Positions 1-14,071 of a DNA stretch of 64,000 nt are shown here, in pieces. The stretch comes from Lactarius indigo. Taxonomy: Eukaryota > Basidiomycota > Agaricomycetes > Russulales > Russulaceae. The notes beneath the pieces are model-generated. The model saw only the letters and a list, made by a program, of their open reading frames with translations. It made no database searches and was not told the DNA's origin. The position numbers and the translations under genes are program-made. Position 1 is the stretch's first letter; every line of letters begins with the position of its first letter. Where the stretch lies: positions 536,801-600,800 of the forward strand of contig JAFKAC010000037.1 in NCBI GenBank assembly GCA_025766275.1. The letters are read 5' to 3'.

Positions 1-2110
<2,110 letters not shown>

Positions 2111-2510
2111 ATGGCGTCCAGCATCGTCTCGCCTCTCCGCAATACCTACCGCTACCTCGTACGTCCCTCCCACTTACGTTTATAGTTCACTCCATCCTGA
2201 CGAACTTTCGTTTTCCAATATGCTGCTTTGCATTGCACACGCATACATTACAGCAACGCCAGGCGCACGAGTCGCCCGTGCTATTCTACTCTGTAGTGAT
2301 GGGTTTCGTCGGCCCCGTGCTCGCATTTGGCGTGCCGCCCATCCGTGAGCGTATGGGCTACCGCCCACCAGAGCCCATACCAACTACGTACCCAAGTGCG
2401 TCCTGTCTCCTTCCGTTCCGACCTTCGAGGAGTCACTCATTTTTTTTTTAAAATGCGCGTCAGTCCCGAAACGCCCGAGACGGCCTTTGCAGGGCTACGA
2501 GGACGAGTGA
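2111..2510 (+). CDS. NADH:ubiquinone oxidoreductase 9.5 kDa subunit
   Basis: Small accessory, membrane-associated subunit of mitochondrial complex I (fungal 9.5 kDa/NI9M family). Exons 2111-2158, 2254-2395 and 2464-2510 give a 78-aa protein. It starts MASSIVSPLRNTYRYL, continues through the family core QAHESPVLFYS and GFVGPVLAFGVPPIRERMGY, and ends RRPLQGYEDE. The third exon is set by the CAG at 2461-2463; the later CAG at 2487-2489 would give the wrong frame and lose the conserved RRP-GYEDE tail. Length matches the family. Too small and fragmented to be seen as a single ORF, hence easily missed. Confidence 0.85.
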
Positions 2511-2845
2511 AAAAGGGCGTTCCTGTGCAGACCTCTCTTTTTCCCCAACATTAAATATCTATTTGTCCAAGGAATAGAAGCTGTCATTTTTCATTTCTCT
2601 TTTTTTTCTGCTGGACCCCCCATGCGCTCTGCATGTGTACGGTTGCTATCTTCGTGCAGTGACTGTTCCGCGTGCCCCCAAACTCGTCTTCGTAACAAAT
2701 GTCCTACAGTCGACGAGTTTCTTAATTTGGTCATAAGATCGCACGTGGTTTATAACTGGACGCGTCAGTTGTGGCGCTTGTAGTCTTGTACTGTACCTTG
2801 ATTGCATTCTTGCACTCCTCGTCCATCTTGACAAAAGCATAGGAG

Positions 2846-4306
2846 ATGTCCGACGACAATCCGAACAGGCCGCGTACGCTCGGGGGCGGGAATGCCAGCG
2901 ATTCACCCCCCTCCTCGTGGTCGCGTCCTTCAGGCTTGTCTAGCTCGCGCATCGGCCGCATCGGCGGCGGGGGAGGAAGCGGAGGTTCAACGTATGTATC
3001 GTATCCTAGCGTAGTATCCGACATTATTGCTGATCTGTCTTTCCCCCTGCGCGCAGAGGTGGTGGACGCCGCATCGCTACTCTCAACGATGACAGCGACG
3101 ACGGTGGCAACGACGAACCCCAGAATTACTTTGCCGGTGGCGAGAGGAGGTATGTCTCGTAGCAAATCTTTCGGTTCTTTTCTCACTAGGGTGTTTACCC
3201 TTCAGCGGGATAAATGTCCAGAACCCGGACAGGGGACCACCCGACGTCTCTGGCCGAGGTCTCATGCGCGATCTCCTCGCACGCGCACTCAACGACCGCC
3301 CACCTGAGCCAGAGCCAGAAGGAACGCAGAGATCGTCTGCATTCTCAGGAAGCGGGTACACGCTAGGTTCCGACGAGGTCGAGAGCACATTCGTCCCTGA
3401 TCCCAACGGGCCCCCGAGTCCCAGTTCGTCTCGTCCTTGTTTCTCTCTGCGTATTCACATCGATGACTTCACCAGCCGAGGAGACCGCCATCCGCCATCT
3501 CACATTCTGGCGCGATGGCTTCAGCGTAGAGGACGGAGAGCTGCGGCGCTACGATGATCCCGCTCAGGCCCAGATCCTGTCCGAGATCAACGCCGGGTAA
3601 CCAAAATTCCTTCATTCATCCCGGACCACGCTAATGAGCGAATAGACGCGCCCCTCCATCCATCCTCGACGTCCTGCCAGGACAGCCCGTAGAGCTGCGT
3701 GTCGCGCGGCGGACCGAGGAAGATTACATAGCTGCGCCGCGGAGGGGGTTCTCTGGTGCCGGCAGTCGACTCGGTGGGGTCGTCCCCGAGCCCGCGCCGG
3801 CCCAGCAGCAGCAGCAGTTCGGAATGCCAGGTTCTTTCCCCGCACCTGGAGGAGGCCCCTCGGCCACTCCAGCCCCCGCGGCATCGCGGTCTCGTGATCC
3901 AGAGAGCGTCGCCACGCGGTTCTCCGTCGATCAGTCAAAACCAACGACCAGCGTACAGGTCCGCCTCGCGGACGGCACCAGGTTCGGCCCCCCCTCCCTA
4001 AGTGATGGCGATGTGTGTGCCCGCTCATCGTATCCCCCCCTTATTTCTACAGAATAGTGGCTCGCATGAATTTGGACCACACCGTGCGCGATCTTCGCAA
4101 TTTCATCAACGCGTGAGCACCCTCGTTCTTTTTTTGATTTCACCCTTTTCGCGCATTGACGATATCCGTGTAGCTCGCGTCCTGAAAACAACACCCGTGC
4201 TTATACTATCGGGACGACGTTCCCGAATCGCACGCTCGATGACGACAGCGTGACGATCGAGGCGGCTGGGCTGCTCAATAGTGTGATTGTGCAGCGGTGG
4301 GCGTGA
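2846..4306 (+). CDS. SHP1: p47/Shp1-type UBX-domain cofactor of Cdc48
   Basis: Adaptor of the AAA ATPase Cdc48/p97 in ubiquitin-dependent processes and membrane fusion. Seven exons (2846-2991, 3057-3149, 3206-3423, 3476-3596, 3646-3981, 4053-4112, 4174-4306) give 368 aa in frame. The N-terminus is Ser/Gly-rich and followed by TLNDDSDD and [17 protein letters not shown], the characteristic p47 linker. A SEP domain follows ([20 protein letters not shown], then [14 protein letters not shown]). The C-terminal UBX domain runs from [10 protein letters not shown] through LRNFINASRP to [16 protein letters not shown]. The usual N-terminal UBA domain is absent or not visible; an upstream exon was not found. 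Cytosolic/nuclear by family. Confidence 0.92.
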
Positions 4307-4988
4307 GGTAAACGAATGCCTACACCACACCAGGTATTTTGGTGCTCGATGGAAGTAGTGTCTCTCTGGTTGTATCTGGACACTTTGTACCAAATTATGT
4401 ACTTGAGGATCCGGGAAGCACGCGTCTTTACTCAGTTCGAGCAGACGGAAACCCCACCATAATACCGCTGAGACCTAACTACACGTTGATTAACGGTCAC
4501 TACGCCGCCATGTTCGGGGGCGTCGGGTCGGTGGCTACTGTGACGTTAGCTTCGTTCAGCATGAAGGTGGCGCAGCGTGATAGCCCGATGTGAAACTTCT
4601 ATGAGAGGGCCGAGACGAGGTCGAAATGCCAGAGTGATGTTGATGACCATTTTCCCGCATACAGTGGCATAGCGGCGGACATGGGAACGAAGTGAGAGCG
4701 AGGGGTCGACTGAGGTCCTCGTACCCGTCGTCAGGACCCTTCGACCTCGCTCGTGTCTACCCGCGGAGCCTGCCTCTAGTACAGAGGTGTGCGCCACATG
4801 CCCGACCGAGATCAAAGTCCACCGAGCACGTACTTGAGGGACAACACGTATCGGTACGTGCGTGAGTACGGGCCTGAGTTTCCCCTGGGGGCGGACGCGA
4901 CATGTCACGTGCCCTCGAATGTCGGATGGAGTAGCGAGCCGTGTGGACGGGATGGGTTATCTCCCTCTCCCCTTTTCGATCTTACAAA
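4307..4988. other. Intergenic, short unsupported ORFs only
   Basis: An 84-codon ORF at 4339-4593 has no recognisable domain, start context or splice pattern and is not called. The rest should carry the p47 terminator and the Nse3 promoter. Confidence 0.45.
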
Positions 4989-6474
4989 ATGCCGCGCGCG
5001 GGCCCTTTATACTTACGCTCACAACGCCAATTTTCGCAGACACGGGCACAAACGCAGAATCCCACGCAGTCGCAGCGTTACGGTCGTAGTCAGCGACGCG
5101 TCGAAGACGAAGACGAAGACGAAGATGAGGAAATACCACTCGACGACGACGACGGCGACGGCGAGCCTGGTGCAAATGAGACCGGAACCGTACGCGACAC
5201 GCACTCTGACCTGACTAGTCGTTTTCCATCTGATCCGAACGCGAATAGGACCTGAAAAAACGCGCGACCGATCTGGTGCGGCTTGCGCTGTTCCAGGAGC
5301 AGCGGCGCATGCCACTGCGCCGAGACGAAATCTCCAAGAAAGTGATGGGTTCGCAGCGCGGCGCTTTCAAGGCCGTCTTTAACGAGGCACAAAGCATCTT
5401 GCGCAACACCTTTGGCATGGAGCTTGTCGAGCTGCCTACTCGTGCTGCCACGCACGATGCCGCTGCGGGCCAAGACCGAAGTCAGGACAAAGCGGGTACT
5501 CAGAATGGCGAGAACGCAGGCGAACGGCAGAAGGTCACTGGGCTTAAGAAGAAAGGTGCGTGTCACGCCATTAAACGCGTTCTTTTTTTCAAAGTGTAGG
5601 TCTGATGATTGGCTGCGTAGCCGTCTCGCAGGGCTCAAAAACATACATCCTCAGGTCAACACTCGACCCCGCACTCATTGAGCGCGCTGCGTTGACTAAC
5701 AAGCGCATATTCGAAGTGGAGGCTGCGGATGCGCCGGACGACGTTGCCGACGCCGAGCCTGGCACGCGCACGTATGGCAGTCTCATCGCGTGGAACAGCG
5801 CAGACCAACTAGCCGCGCTGGGCATTCTCTATGTCATCCTCGCGCTCATCCTCGTCAGCGGCAAGGTCATCAGCGACAGTGCGTCCCCATCCCATCTCAC
5901 CTTATAATCCAAGAACGAGCGGCCGACAATTTTTTTTTGTGTCACAGTGGACCTGCGCCTACTTCTCCGCCGGCTGCGCTTCCGCCCGCCAACACAAATC
6001 GCTCTCCCAGCTCACACGCCTCACCGCACACTCACGTTCGACGCGTACCTCACCCAGCTCCAGCGCCAAGGCTATCTCGATCGCACGCGCATCGGCGCCA
6101 GCGGGGCCGCGCAGAAACGCCGGCGAGGCGGCGTCGGTGCGACGCAAGCCGGCGGTGCGGGCGGCGAGGAGAACGACGTGGTTTGGGAGTGGCGCTGGGG
6201 CCCGCGTGCCGCGGCCGAGATCGGCGAGGCGGCCGTCGCCCGGTTCGTCGCGGAGTTCATGGCCGAGCGCGCGAGCCGCGGAGGCGCAGGTGCGGGTGGT
6301 GGTGGTCCGGGGAGAGGTACTGGGGGTGGCGCTGGCAGTGATGAGGGGAGTGACGAGGAAGTTGGTGGGCGTAGGGCGAGAACGCATCGTGAGGAAGCAC
6401 AGAAGAGGCTCGCGGCGCTGTTGAAGGGCGTCGAGCATGCTGCAGGAGGGGAGCTCGCTGGCGCTACCGTATAG
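4989..6474 (+). CDS. NSE3: Nse3-like MAGE-domain subunit of the SMC5/6 complex
   Basis: MAGE proteins in fungi act as Nse3, pairing with the Nse1 RING subunit and Nse4 in the SMC5/6 DNA-repair complex. Exons 4989-5189, 5249-5555, 5600-5878 and 5948-6474 give 437 aa. Residues 1-67 are low-complexity with an acidic Asp/Glu block. The MAGE homology domain starts at LKKRATDLVRLALFQEQRRM and RRDEISKKVMG, continues with FGMELVELP, GLKKKGLMIGC and SADQLAALGILYVILALILVSG, and ends with the winged-helix strand QGYLDRTRIG and WEWRWGPRA. The tail is Gly/Glu-rich. The large MAGE domain and single-copy context support Nse3; no frame breaks. Nuclear by inference. Confidence 0.9.
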
Positions 6475-8007
6475 TCTCGCTTCCATCCCACCAGCATTTC
6501 CGTAATGCGGAACTCGTGCTCTCAGAACTGGGGTCTGCAGGGACCGGAGTAGTTCACACATTCATGCTCTTGCACGTACTGTAGTGCATTTTTTTTCTTA
6601 CTGTCTTACAGTATACTTAATTGCCTTTCTCAGAGATAGTCATGACTGTCATATGCTAGGGACTTACAATAAGGTGTCAATTTCAAGGGCGGTACTGCAC
6701 AGACGTTCCCTGATGTAGAAAAATTATGGCATTGCCAGGAAGTCGCTCATTGGGACACTTGTCGAAATAAGTCTGATAAGATCTGGATAGGATAAGCCAC
6801 CTGATCTGGCAATGAGTGATCCCAGCATCTTCGTTCGCGACGCTCAATACTTTCGGCCACTGCCATATTCTTTCACCTCGTACACAACTATTTTATCCCC
6901 TCTGCACCGTCTGCACATCCGTATATTTATGGCGCCCGTCCTCGTGGGGGCAATAATACTCGATAAGGTTCGTATGGAGGCTGTACTGTACTGGATTACA
7001 CCGCACTTGTCTGCCGTCGTGTAAATTCCAGTGATATGCCACCTAAAACATTACAAATACGGACGAGAGCCGTTTCAGTTCCTGTAATTATTCGTAATTT
7101 GACACGGGCCAAGACACGGGCGGTATTTCCTGCTAGCCCTCACACTGTCCTCTTATCTATAACTTACCTAAGACAAGGGCCTAGGTTCACTCCTCCTGTG
7201 GTTCAAGTTCCTTCCGTTCCCCTTTAAAGCCTTTAAAGGGCGTCTGTCCTTGTATCCTCTCGCGACCAATATACCGTGACCTCTCGACTTGGCCGACTGA
7301 CGTTGTGACGTGGGTCCGCTTACTCCTGACACCGAGACTCAACAGCTCTGTACGTCCAGTCTTTCTAAGAGTTCATTCCAAGTCTCGTTTACCTTCAGGC
7401 CTAAGTATACAGATCGTTAAGCGCCTATTCTACTATCCCTATGGAGGCGCACGACGGTAGATCAGTATTTGTAAAGCACGCAAGGAACATTGGCAGAGCG
7501 TACCAAAGTCAGGCCATGGAGTTGATTTCCATATGCCTGATCTTCTCTCAAATTGCGCCACATTTGGCACACGAAGACGCCGAGCTGAGGAGGTGATCGA
7601 CCACTACGGGTCCACTTCCAGCTATTGTGTTCCCTTCTCTGACATCCACTCGTAGAATGCTGCGCGCCTGTGATCTTGCGTTGCATTCCGCTGCTGATTC
7701 GGGTCAGAAAGTAACTGATATAGTGAATAAACGCTTTGAAAAAGCGACTCGAGTGTTGTGCAGATACTTTGAGAAATGGCGTCGTCGGTGAGTAACAATG
7801 CCATGCCGATGCTTGCAAAAGACCTCACCATTCACCCTTCCACTCACTTTCTTGCAGGTCACTCTCTCCAGGAATTCCGATATTGCCCAAAGCAAGGCCC
7901 AAAGGAGGGCCGTATATGGTGAGTTTCTCGTGTGACAGTTGCGCTTTGCCATCGGTCCCTCATCAACTTTACTTCTACAGAGGACCAAGGACCAATGGAG
8001 ACCAAAG
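6475..8007. other. Intergenic, includes duplicated promoter-like segment
   Basis: No gene supported. A stretch near 7180-7350 resembles 14900-15020 (shared words such as TTGGCCGACTGACGT and GTGCGCTTAC-like sequence). This suggests the 5' flank of the F-box gene was copied along with the gene. Exon-like pieces at 7775-7786 and 7858-7919 splice plausibly but lead into the wrong frame for the downstream gene, so they are left as possible 5' UTR. Confidence 0.4.
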
Positions 8008-10600
8008 ATGATGATCAAGTTCGTGCTTCTCCGCTCCCCATTGGTAGCCCTTCACGATCCGGAAACCGTCATCGTGCGCCGTAAGCATCGATTCGTGAAC
8101 ATCGTCATCCTCGATAATCTGATTGGCGCGCCAGAGATGCTCAGTGCCAAACCGTCCCTTTCCGAAATTCTTTGGAACTTTAGCCGTTATAAGGACCGTG
8201 CACGAATCACCCTCGAGCAAAACCCTCACTTCTATTCCGGTCTCCCTGCGGACGAGAGTGCATACACGCCTATGTTTAAGCGCCGTCCACTTGGAGACCT
8301 GAGTATAGCCCTCAAACCCCATGATACTGTCTATGTTCTCGTCGATAGGCCTGGTCATGTGTTTCTCGAAGCCGAAGGAAAAAGGCGAAGATTTGGCAAC
8401 GTTTGGATGCTGAACGGTACCCTGATTTTCAAAAGTTTGTGCCACTTTTCCGTCTCGCCCGTCGGCGCTCCCTGACCCTCTTCCAGACAGTTCTGGGGTA
8501 CTCGAGGGTGAAAAACTTGTCAGAAATACTAACACCAACGGCAACTGGTGGCACTACGATGACCCAGTAGTGTTCCCCAAGTGCGAGTGTCGTCCCCGAT
8601 TGAATCCAAATCGCTTACGGCCCATCGTTACAACACTGTCGGCCAATCCCGCATCGGGGATGCCATTTGACGACTGGACATTTCTAAGTCACCCATCATC
8701 TCACTCTATCAACATACAAATCTATTCTGCGCAAGGATGTCGTGAATCTATCACGGATCTGGTGCGTTTCAACGCGTTTAGTACACCTCACAACACTCAC
8801 GCACAAACTTTGACACAGGATCTACCTCCGCCGCCGCCTACATCAGAGGAACCGGAGTACCAAGTACTTTACACGAGTATCAATACGCTCAACGACGATG
8901 TGCTCCTCAGCATATTCAACCGCTATCAGCCAGACGACGAGAATATCTGGAAGCCCCGACTTGGGTGGTTCAAGCTCGCTCACGTCTGTCGGAGATGGCG
9001 GCGCCTCATACACGAATCGGCATTCCACCTTCACGCGCATATCCTATGCACGAAAGGCGCTCCCGTGGTGGACACGCTACCCCTTTTACCACCTCTGCCG
9101 CTCGTCATCGATTACCAATCTACAACCATATCTACGCAAGACGAGTTGGGAATATCGCATGCGCTACGGCTGCGAGATCGTGTATGCCGCGTTGATCTTC
9201 ACGTCCCTCCTTCGAGCTTGCGAAAGTCACTTGTGCTCATGGACGAACCCTTCCCAAGACTAGAACGTCTCTCTCTCTCGTCTACAACTGATGGGGACCT
9301 AATAATTCCCAAGACATTTTTGGCTCCAAATCTCCTCCACCTTAAACTGCATGGCGTCAGCCTTTCAAGTGAATTGCCACTACTGTCCTCCACTGTCTCA
9401 CTCGTCACATTGACGCTCGAAAATATCCGAGACTCTGGTTACTTTCTTCCAATACACCTGATCACGCGCCTTCGGTCGTTTCTCCAGCTCGAGGAACTGT
9501 CTATTTGTTTTTCCAACCCTTTACCCCATTCCAGCGCTGAGATAGAACGTTTGGGTGAATTGGAGACCCCTGTGACGCTTCCCAAGCTCAAACGTTTCAC
9601 ATTCCGCGGTATTAGCGCTTATTTGGAAAGCCTTATCGCTCAAATTAGCGCCCCTCATCTGGAGCAACTCAGCGTTACGTTACTCAACACAGTCGGGTTC
9701 GCGTTACCACACCTGTCCCACTTCACCAATACAACAGAAGGGCTCAGGCTCCCCACGGCCGAGATTATCTTCGATCGTGACGTAGTCGCTGTAGTCATGG
9801 ACCACCGCGGGCTACAACTCGGCAACAGACCCTCAAGCTTCAGCCTCCGTGTCATATGCAACGTATTTGATCGCCAAATTAACTGCGCTGCGCAAATATG
9901 CAGTGCACTTAGACCTGTGCTATCTGGCGTAGAGCAACTCACACTAGTTGACGGACTGTGGATGCCAACAGACTGGGAAGATAGCGACATCGACGATGCG
10001 ATGTGGCACAAACTTCTTAGGCCATTCATCGGAGCGAAGAGGCTTCACATCTGCCGCGTGCTTCTGTGGGAGATTGCTCACGCTCTGCAAGTGGGCGATG
10101 CAGGGCTGGACCCAGGGCTGCTACCCAGTTTGCAGGAGCTCGCCCCCGATATCTCGGCGAGGCACACAGACAACTCATTCACCCCGTTCATCGACGCACG
10201 TCAAGTCGCAGGGCGTCCGGTGCACCTATTGCCTTCGCCGGTGTCGCATACACGGCGACTTCGGCGACGAATCCCACCACCTCCGAGAGAATTCTGGCAA
10301 GTTCCATACATCTCAACAGAGCAATATATACGCGAACCCTATTATTTTCGGTACCACCCACTGCCAGCTCCATGGGACTTTTCCCCTCTTTTGTGGGAAC
10401 TGCAAGATATTCCGCTGGTGCCGCCCGTTCCGTTGCGACGCAATCTCCCCGTTCCATACGTACCGCCAGTCCGGGTGGAACCCAACCCTCCCCATTCTTC
10501 CCGCCCAACCCGCTCAGTTGGGATCCAACCTCCCCCTCCAAAGCATATCCGGAGCCGTCTCCGTCCTTCACACAGGGGAGCAGGCCACGCGTGGCGGTAA
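8008..10600 (+). CDS. F-box protein with unrecognised N-terminal domain (intact paralogue)
   Basis: Likely substrate receptor of an SCF ubiquitin ligase. Exons 8008-8080, 8135-8434 and 8487-10600 give 828 aa. The first ~125 residues form a domain I do not recognise (FVLLRSPLVALHDPETV ... EILWNFSR ... YVLVDRPGHVF ... FGNVWMLNGTLIFK), also present in the next gene. The middle contains a Pro-rich spacer, then an F-box (TLNDDVLLSIFNRY ... KLAHVCRRWRRLIH), then LRR-like repeats typical of fungal F-box proteins, and a Pro/Arg-rich tail. The 52-nt intron at 8435-8486 has a GTTTGT donor and CTGAC branch; without it the frame breaks. The start ATG-ATG is chosen because the paralogue starts at the same point. 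Confidence 0.8.
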
Positions 10601-11691
10601 TTGAACCCAGTCCGTAGAAATAGTTCCAGCTTAACTTAGTACGTTCCGATTGCCGATCGTGGCCTTACTCAGTGAGGGCCCGCTTTGCTTTTTTTCCTTT
10701 AGTAGAATAGTTACGTGCGTTAAGATCCCCACGTACAGCACTTTGCTTGAAATCACGCATCAAAACATGGATTTTCTTATTGCTTACTAATAAGAACCAC
10801 TTCCTGGATTAGGCAGGAAGGCCTGACGCTTTTCGTTTCTAACCTTCTTTCGAGAGCGTCACAGCTATGAAAAAAAAACATCACCTTCGCTACAGTAACA
10901 ACAACCATGACAACGACAACACGCGTTTTCGTTATTGGCGCCTGCCGCACGCGACTCTTCACGGTCAGGTGATTACCCACCGAATGGTCACGTTGCAGGG
11001 TCGAACATACAAAACAGAAGTCATTTTTTGGCTGACGCTGCGTTCATACTCTTTTTACTTTCTAATCTCTGCGTCACTTGGAAAATCCTCTTAAAATACT
11101 GTTTCTGTCTCGCCCTGCTAGTGACCGGAGACTCAAGTCGAGTACTCGATGGATGCCGGAAGTGCGTACCAACTTATCAGGCCTTGGAACTGGTGACATT
11201 ATGCCGTCTTGTCGTGGATGTATGCCCCCAAGCAGCTCAACACGATGGGCTATTGAAACAGTGACTGTTTTTTTGCCTCGATAAGTTCTACTGCTAATGT
11301 TCACTCAGAGCCATGTTAGCGGCAGACGAGGCCTTGCTCTCTGCAATAAACGCAGGGGAGAAGCCTATGGAAAAGCTCAAAAACAGAGCGTTCGCCGCGT
11401 TCATCGAGGCTGAGTGGAGGTTATTTCTATATGAGAGGTCTGCGAACCCAAGGTATTTCATTGCGTTCGGTTCCCGAATCCATTTCCACTGAAAATAAAT
11501 AAATAGATACAGCATCACGGACTTATTCCCGAGAATGGCCGGGGCAAGACAAATTGACAGACAATCTCGAGACCACCTTCAGAGACATAAAGGAAGAATT
11601 TCCACACATGTAGGCCCTAACTCTTACGCGAGGCTCGATTTAAGATGGAATAATATAGCAACTTCTGTACGACAATCTCAGTATCCCGACA
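10601..11691. other. Intergenic between tandem F-box paralogues
   Basis: No gene supported. The first bases after the stop (CCGATTGCCGATCGTGG-like, near 10648) resemble the sequence following the second paralogue near 14073, so the 3' flank was duplicated too. Confidence 0.4.
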
Positions 11692-14071
11692 ATGAAAGTC
11701 AACTTCGTGCTCCTCCGGTCCCCCCTAGCAGTCCCTCACGACCCGGATACTATCACTGTTCCTCGTAAGTAGGGCCTCACGTATGTTTGTTTGTCATAAT
11801 CTCATCACGCATTAGAGCTACTCTCCGCCCAACCGACTGCCGGTGAGATTCTTTGGAACTTTGCCCGTCTTGAGGGTCGTGCACGAGTCACCCTCGAGCA
11901 AAATCCTCATTTCTACGTGGATCTTCCTGTACATGAAGGCGAATTCGACCCTGAATTTTCTAAGGACTCGATGTGGGACTTTGACCTAAGGAGAAACGAT
12001 ACTATCTACGTTCTCGTTGATAGGCCCAGCCGCGTGTTTCTTAAAACTGGTCATAGAAATAGGATCTTTGGCAACGTCTGGGATCTGAATGGTACCTTGA
12101 TCTTCAAAGGTTTGCACTCTATGCCCCCAACTCATCGTTTGATCTCAGACGTCTTTCCAGACTTGCGTGGGCGCCTAGAGGGAGAACGACTCGTCAGACG
12201 TGATATTTCCGGAGGCATTGGGTGGTTCTGCCAACGGCTAGTCGTGCCCACCAAACCCCGTGCCCGATTGAACCGTAGTTGCATACCGGCGATCACTACC
12301 ACACCGTTGACCAATCCCACACCCGGGACGGCATTTGAGGACTGGACATTTTTGAGTCAGCCAGTGCTGAATTTCTTCAACATACACATTTTTGATGAAC
12401 GAGCGTCCCCTCCTGAATCCACAGAGGATATGGTATGTCTCGGCGCATTTGGCATGCCCCACGACAGCGACACAAGAGCTCACTTTTTGACACCGGACCC
12501 GCCTCCACCACCGATATCCGAGCGACCAGGGTACCATGTGCTATACACAACTGCAGATACGCTCAACGACGATGTACTTCTCGGCGTATTCGACTACTAT
12601 CGATTGGATAGCGAGATACATTGGAATACTCGACTTGGGTGGCGAAAGCTCTCTCATGTTTGTCGAAGATGGCGGCACCTCGTATACGGATCGGCAACCC
12701 ACTTGGATATGCATATTCTATGTACGAATGGCACTCCTCCGGTGAACACGCTAGTCCATCTACCACCCCTGCCGCTCGTCATCGATTACCGGTATGCGAC
12801 TGTAGCCGTAGGTGCACAAGATGAGTTAGGAATATTCAACGCGCTCCAGCTGCATGACCGCGTACGCCGTGTTGTCCTCCGTATCCCGCCTTCAATTTTA
12901 GGCCATTTACTTGTCCTCATGGGCGAATCCTTCCCGATTCTGGAACACCTTTCTCTCTCGTCCACAGCCGAAGAGGACGTGACCCTGCTGCTCCCTAAAA
13001 GCTTTCCTAGCCCCAAATCTACATCACCTCATGCTGCTCGGCATCGGTCTTCCAAAAAAGATGCCAGTTGCTCTCATCCACCGTCTCACTCATCACACTT
13101 ACCCTCACAGATATCCGGACTTCCAGCTACTTCCTTCCCCGGCACTTGGCCACACAGCTCAACTCCCTTTCCCAGCTCGAGGAACTGACCATCGGGTTCT
13201 CCGTCCCTTTACCCCGTCCCAGTGCTGAGAGAGAACTGTTACATGGACTAGGAGTTCCTGTGACGCTTCCCGTGCTGAAGCGCTTCACGTTCCGGGGAGT
13301 TGGCGCTTACTTGGACAGTTTTGTCGCTCAAATTAGGGCCCCACTTCTAGTGCAACTCAGCATTACATTATTCAATCAAATCGCCTTCGCATTACCACAC
13401 CTGTCCCACTTCACCGATACAACGGAAGCACTCAAGCTCCCCGTCGCGAAAATTTCCTTTGAACGCGACGCGTTCTCTGTAGTCACGGACCACCGCAGGC
13501 AGCAACTGGGTGATGGACCCCCAAGTTTCAGCCTCCGTGTGATATGCAAGCAGTTTGACTGGCAAATAGACTGTGCAGTGCAAATTTGCTAGCGCGCTTG
13601 CGACTACGCTGACCAGCATAGATGAACTTACGCTCAACGTCGTGGGACGGGAGACGTCAACCGAATGGGAGAACGATGTGGTCGACAGCGCGACTTGGCG
13701 CGAGCTCCTCGGGTCGTTCACTGGGGCCAAGGAACTTCGTATCTGCCACGCACTCGCGTGGGAACTTTCCTGTGCGCTGCGATCGGGCGACGTAGGGTTG
13801 GACCCAGGACTTTTACCCTGTCTGGATGTGCTCGCTCCCGAACTCGAAGAAGAACATGCAGGCAATGCGTTTGCCTCATTCATTCGACGCTCGTCAAGTC
13901 GCGGGTCGTCCAGTACTGCTATCGCCTTCGTCAGTGTCATGCGAACAGCCAATTGCGTTCCCGGAACAGGGCCCTGAAACAAATCCGGTTTCATATTCGC
14001 CCCCTCCCGCCAACCGGCAGGGCTGGTTGCGGAGGGCCGTAATCAACCCGATCAGAAATCGTCTTGGTTAG
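11692..14071 (+). pseudogene. F-box paralogue with four apparent +1 frame breaks
   Basis: Second copy of the gene at 8008-10600, with exons 11692-11764 and 11816-12109 of the same design and a 51-nt intron at 12110-12160 in the same place. The N-terminal domain and F-box (TLNDDVLLGVFDYY ... KLSHVCRRWRHLVY) are readable. Against the first copy, an extra base appears near 13011-13020, near 13062-13070, at about 13591 (TGC-T-AGC) and near 13887 (TTCATTCGAC versus TTCATCGAC). Each moves homology to the next frame, ending with the frame that stops at 14069-14071. The Pro-rich tail of copy one is much shortened. Either a decaying gene or a functional gene with insertion errors; promoter and splice sites look intact. 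Confidence 0.75.

Noticed and set aside
2396..2489. Third exon of the complex I subunit starting at 2490
   Set aside because: It breaks the frame before GYEDE; the acceptor at 2463 gives the conserved RRPLQGYEDE tail.
4339..4593. 84-codon ORF downstream of the p47 gene
   Set aside because: No domain, no introns, no good start context; sits where a 3' UTR and promoter are expected.
8430..8490. Apparent frameshift in the first F-box gene
   Set aside because: A 52-nt intron with GTTTGT donor, CTGAC branch and CAG acceptor restores the frame, and the paralogue has the corresponding intron.
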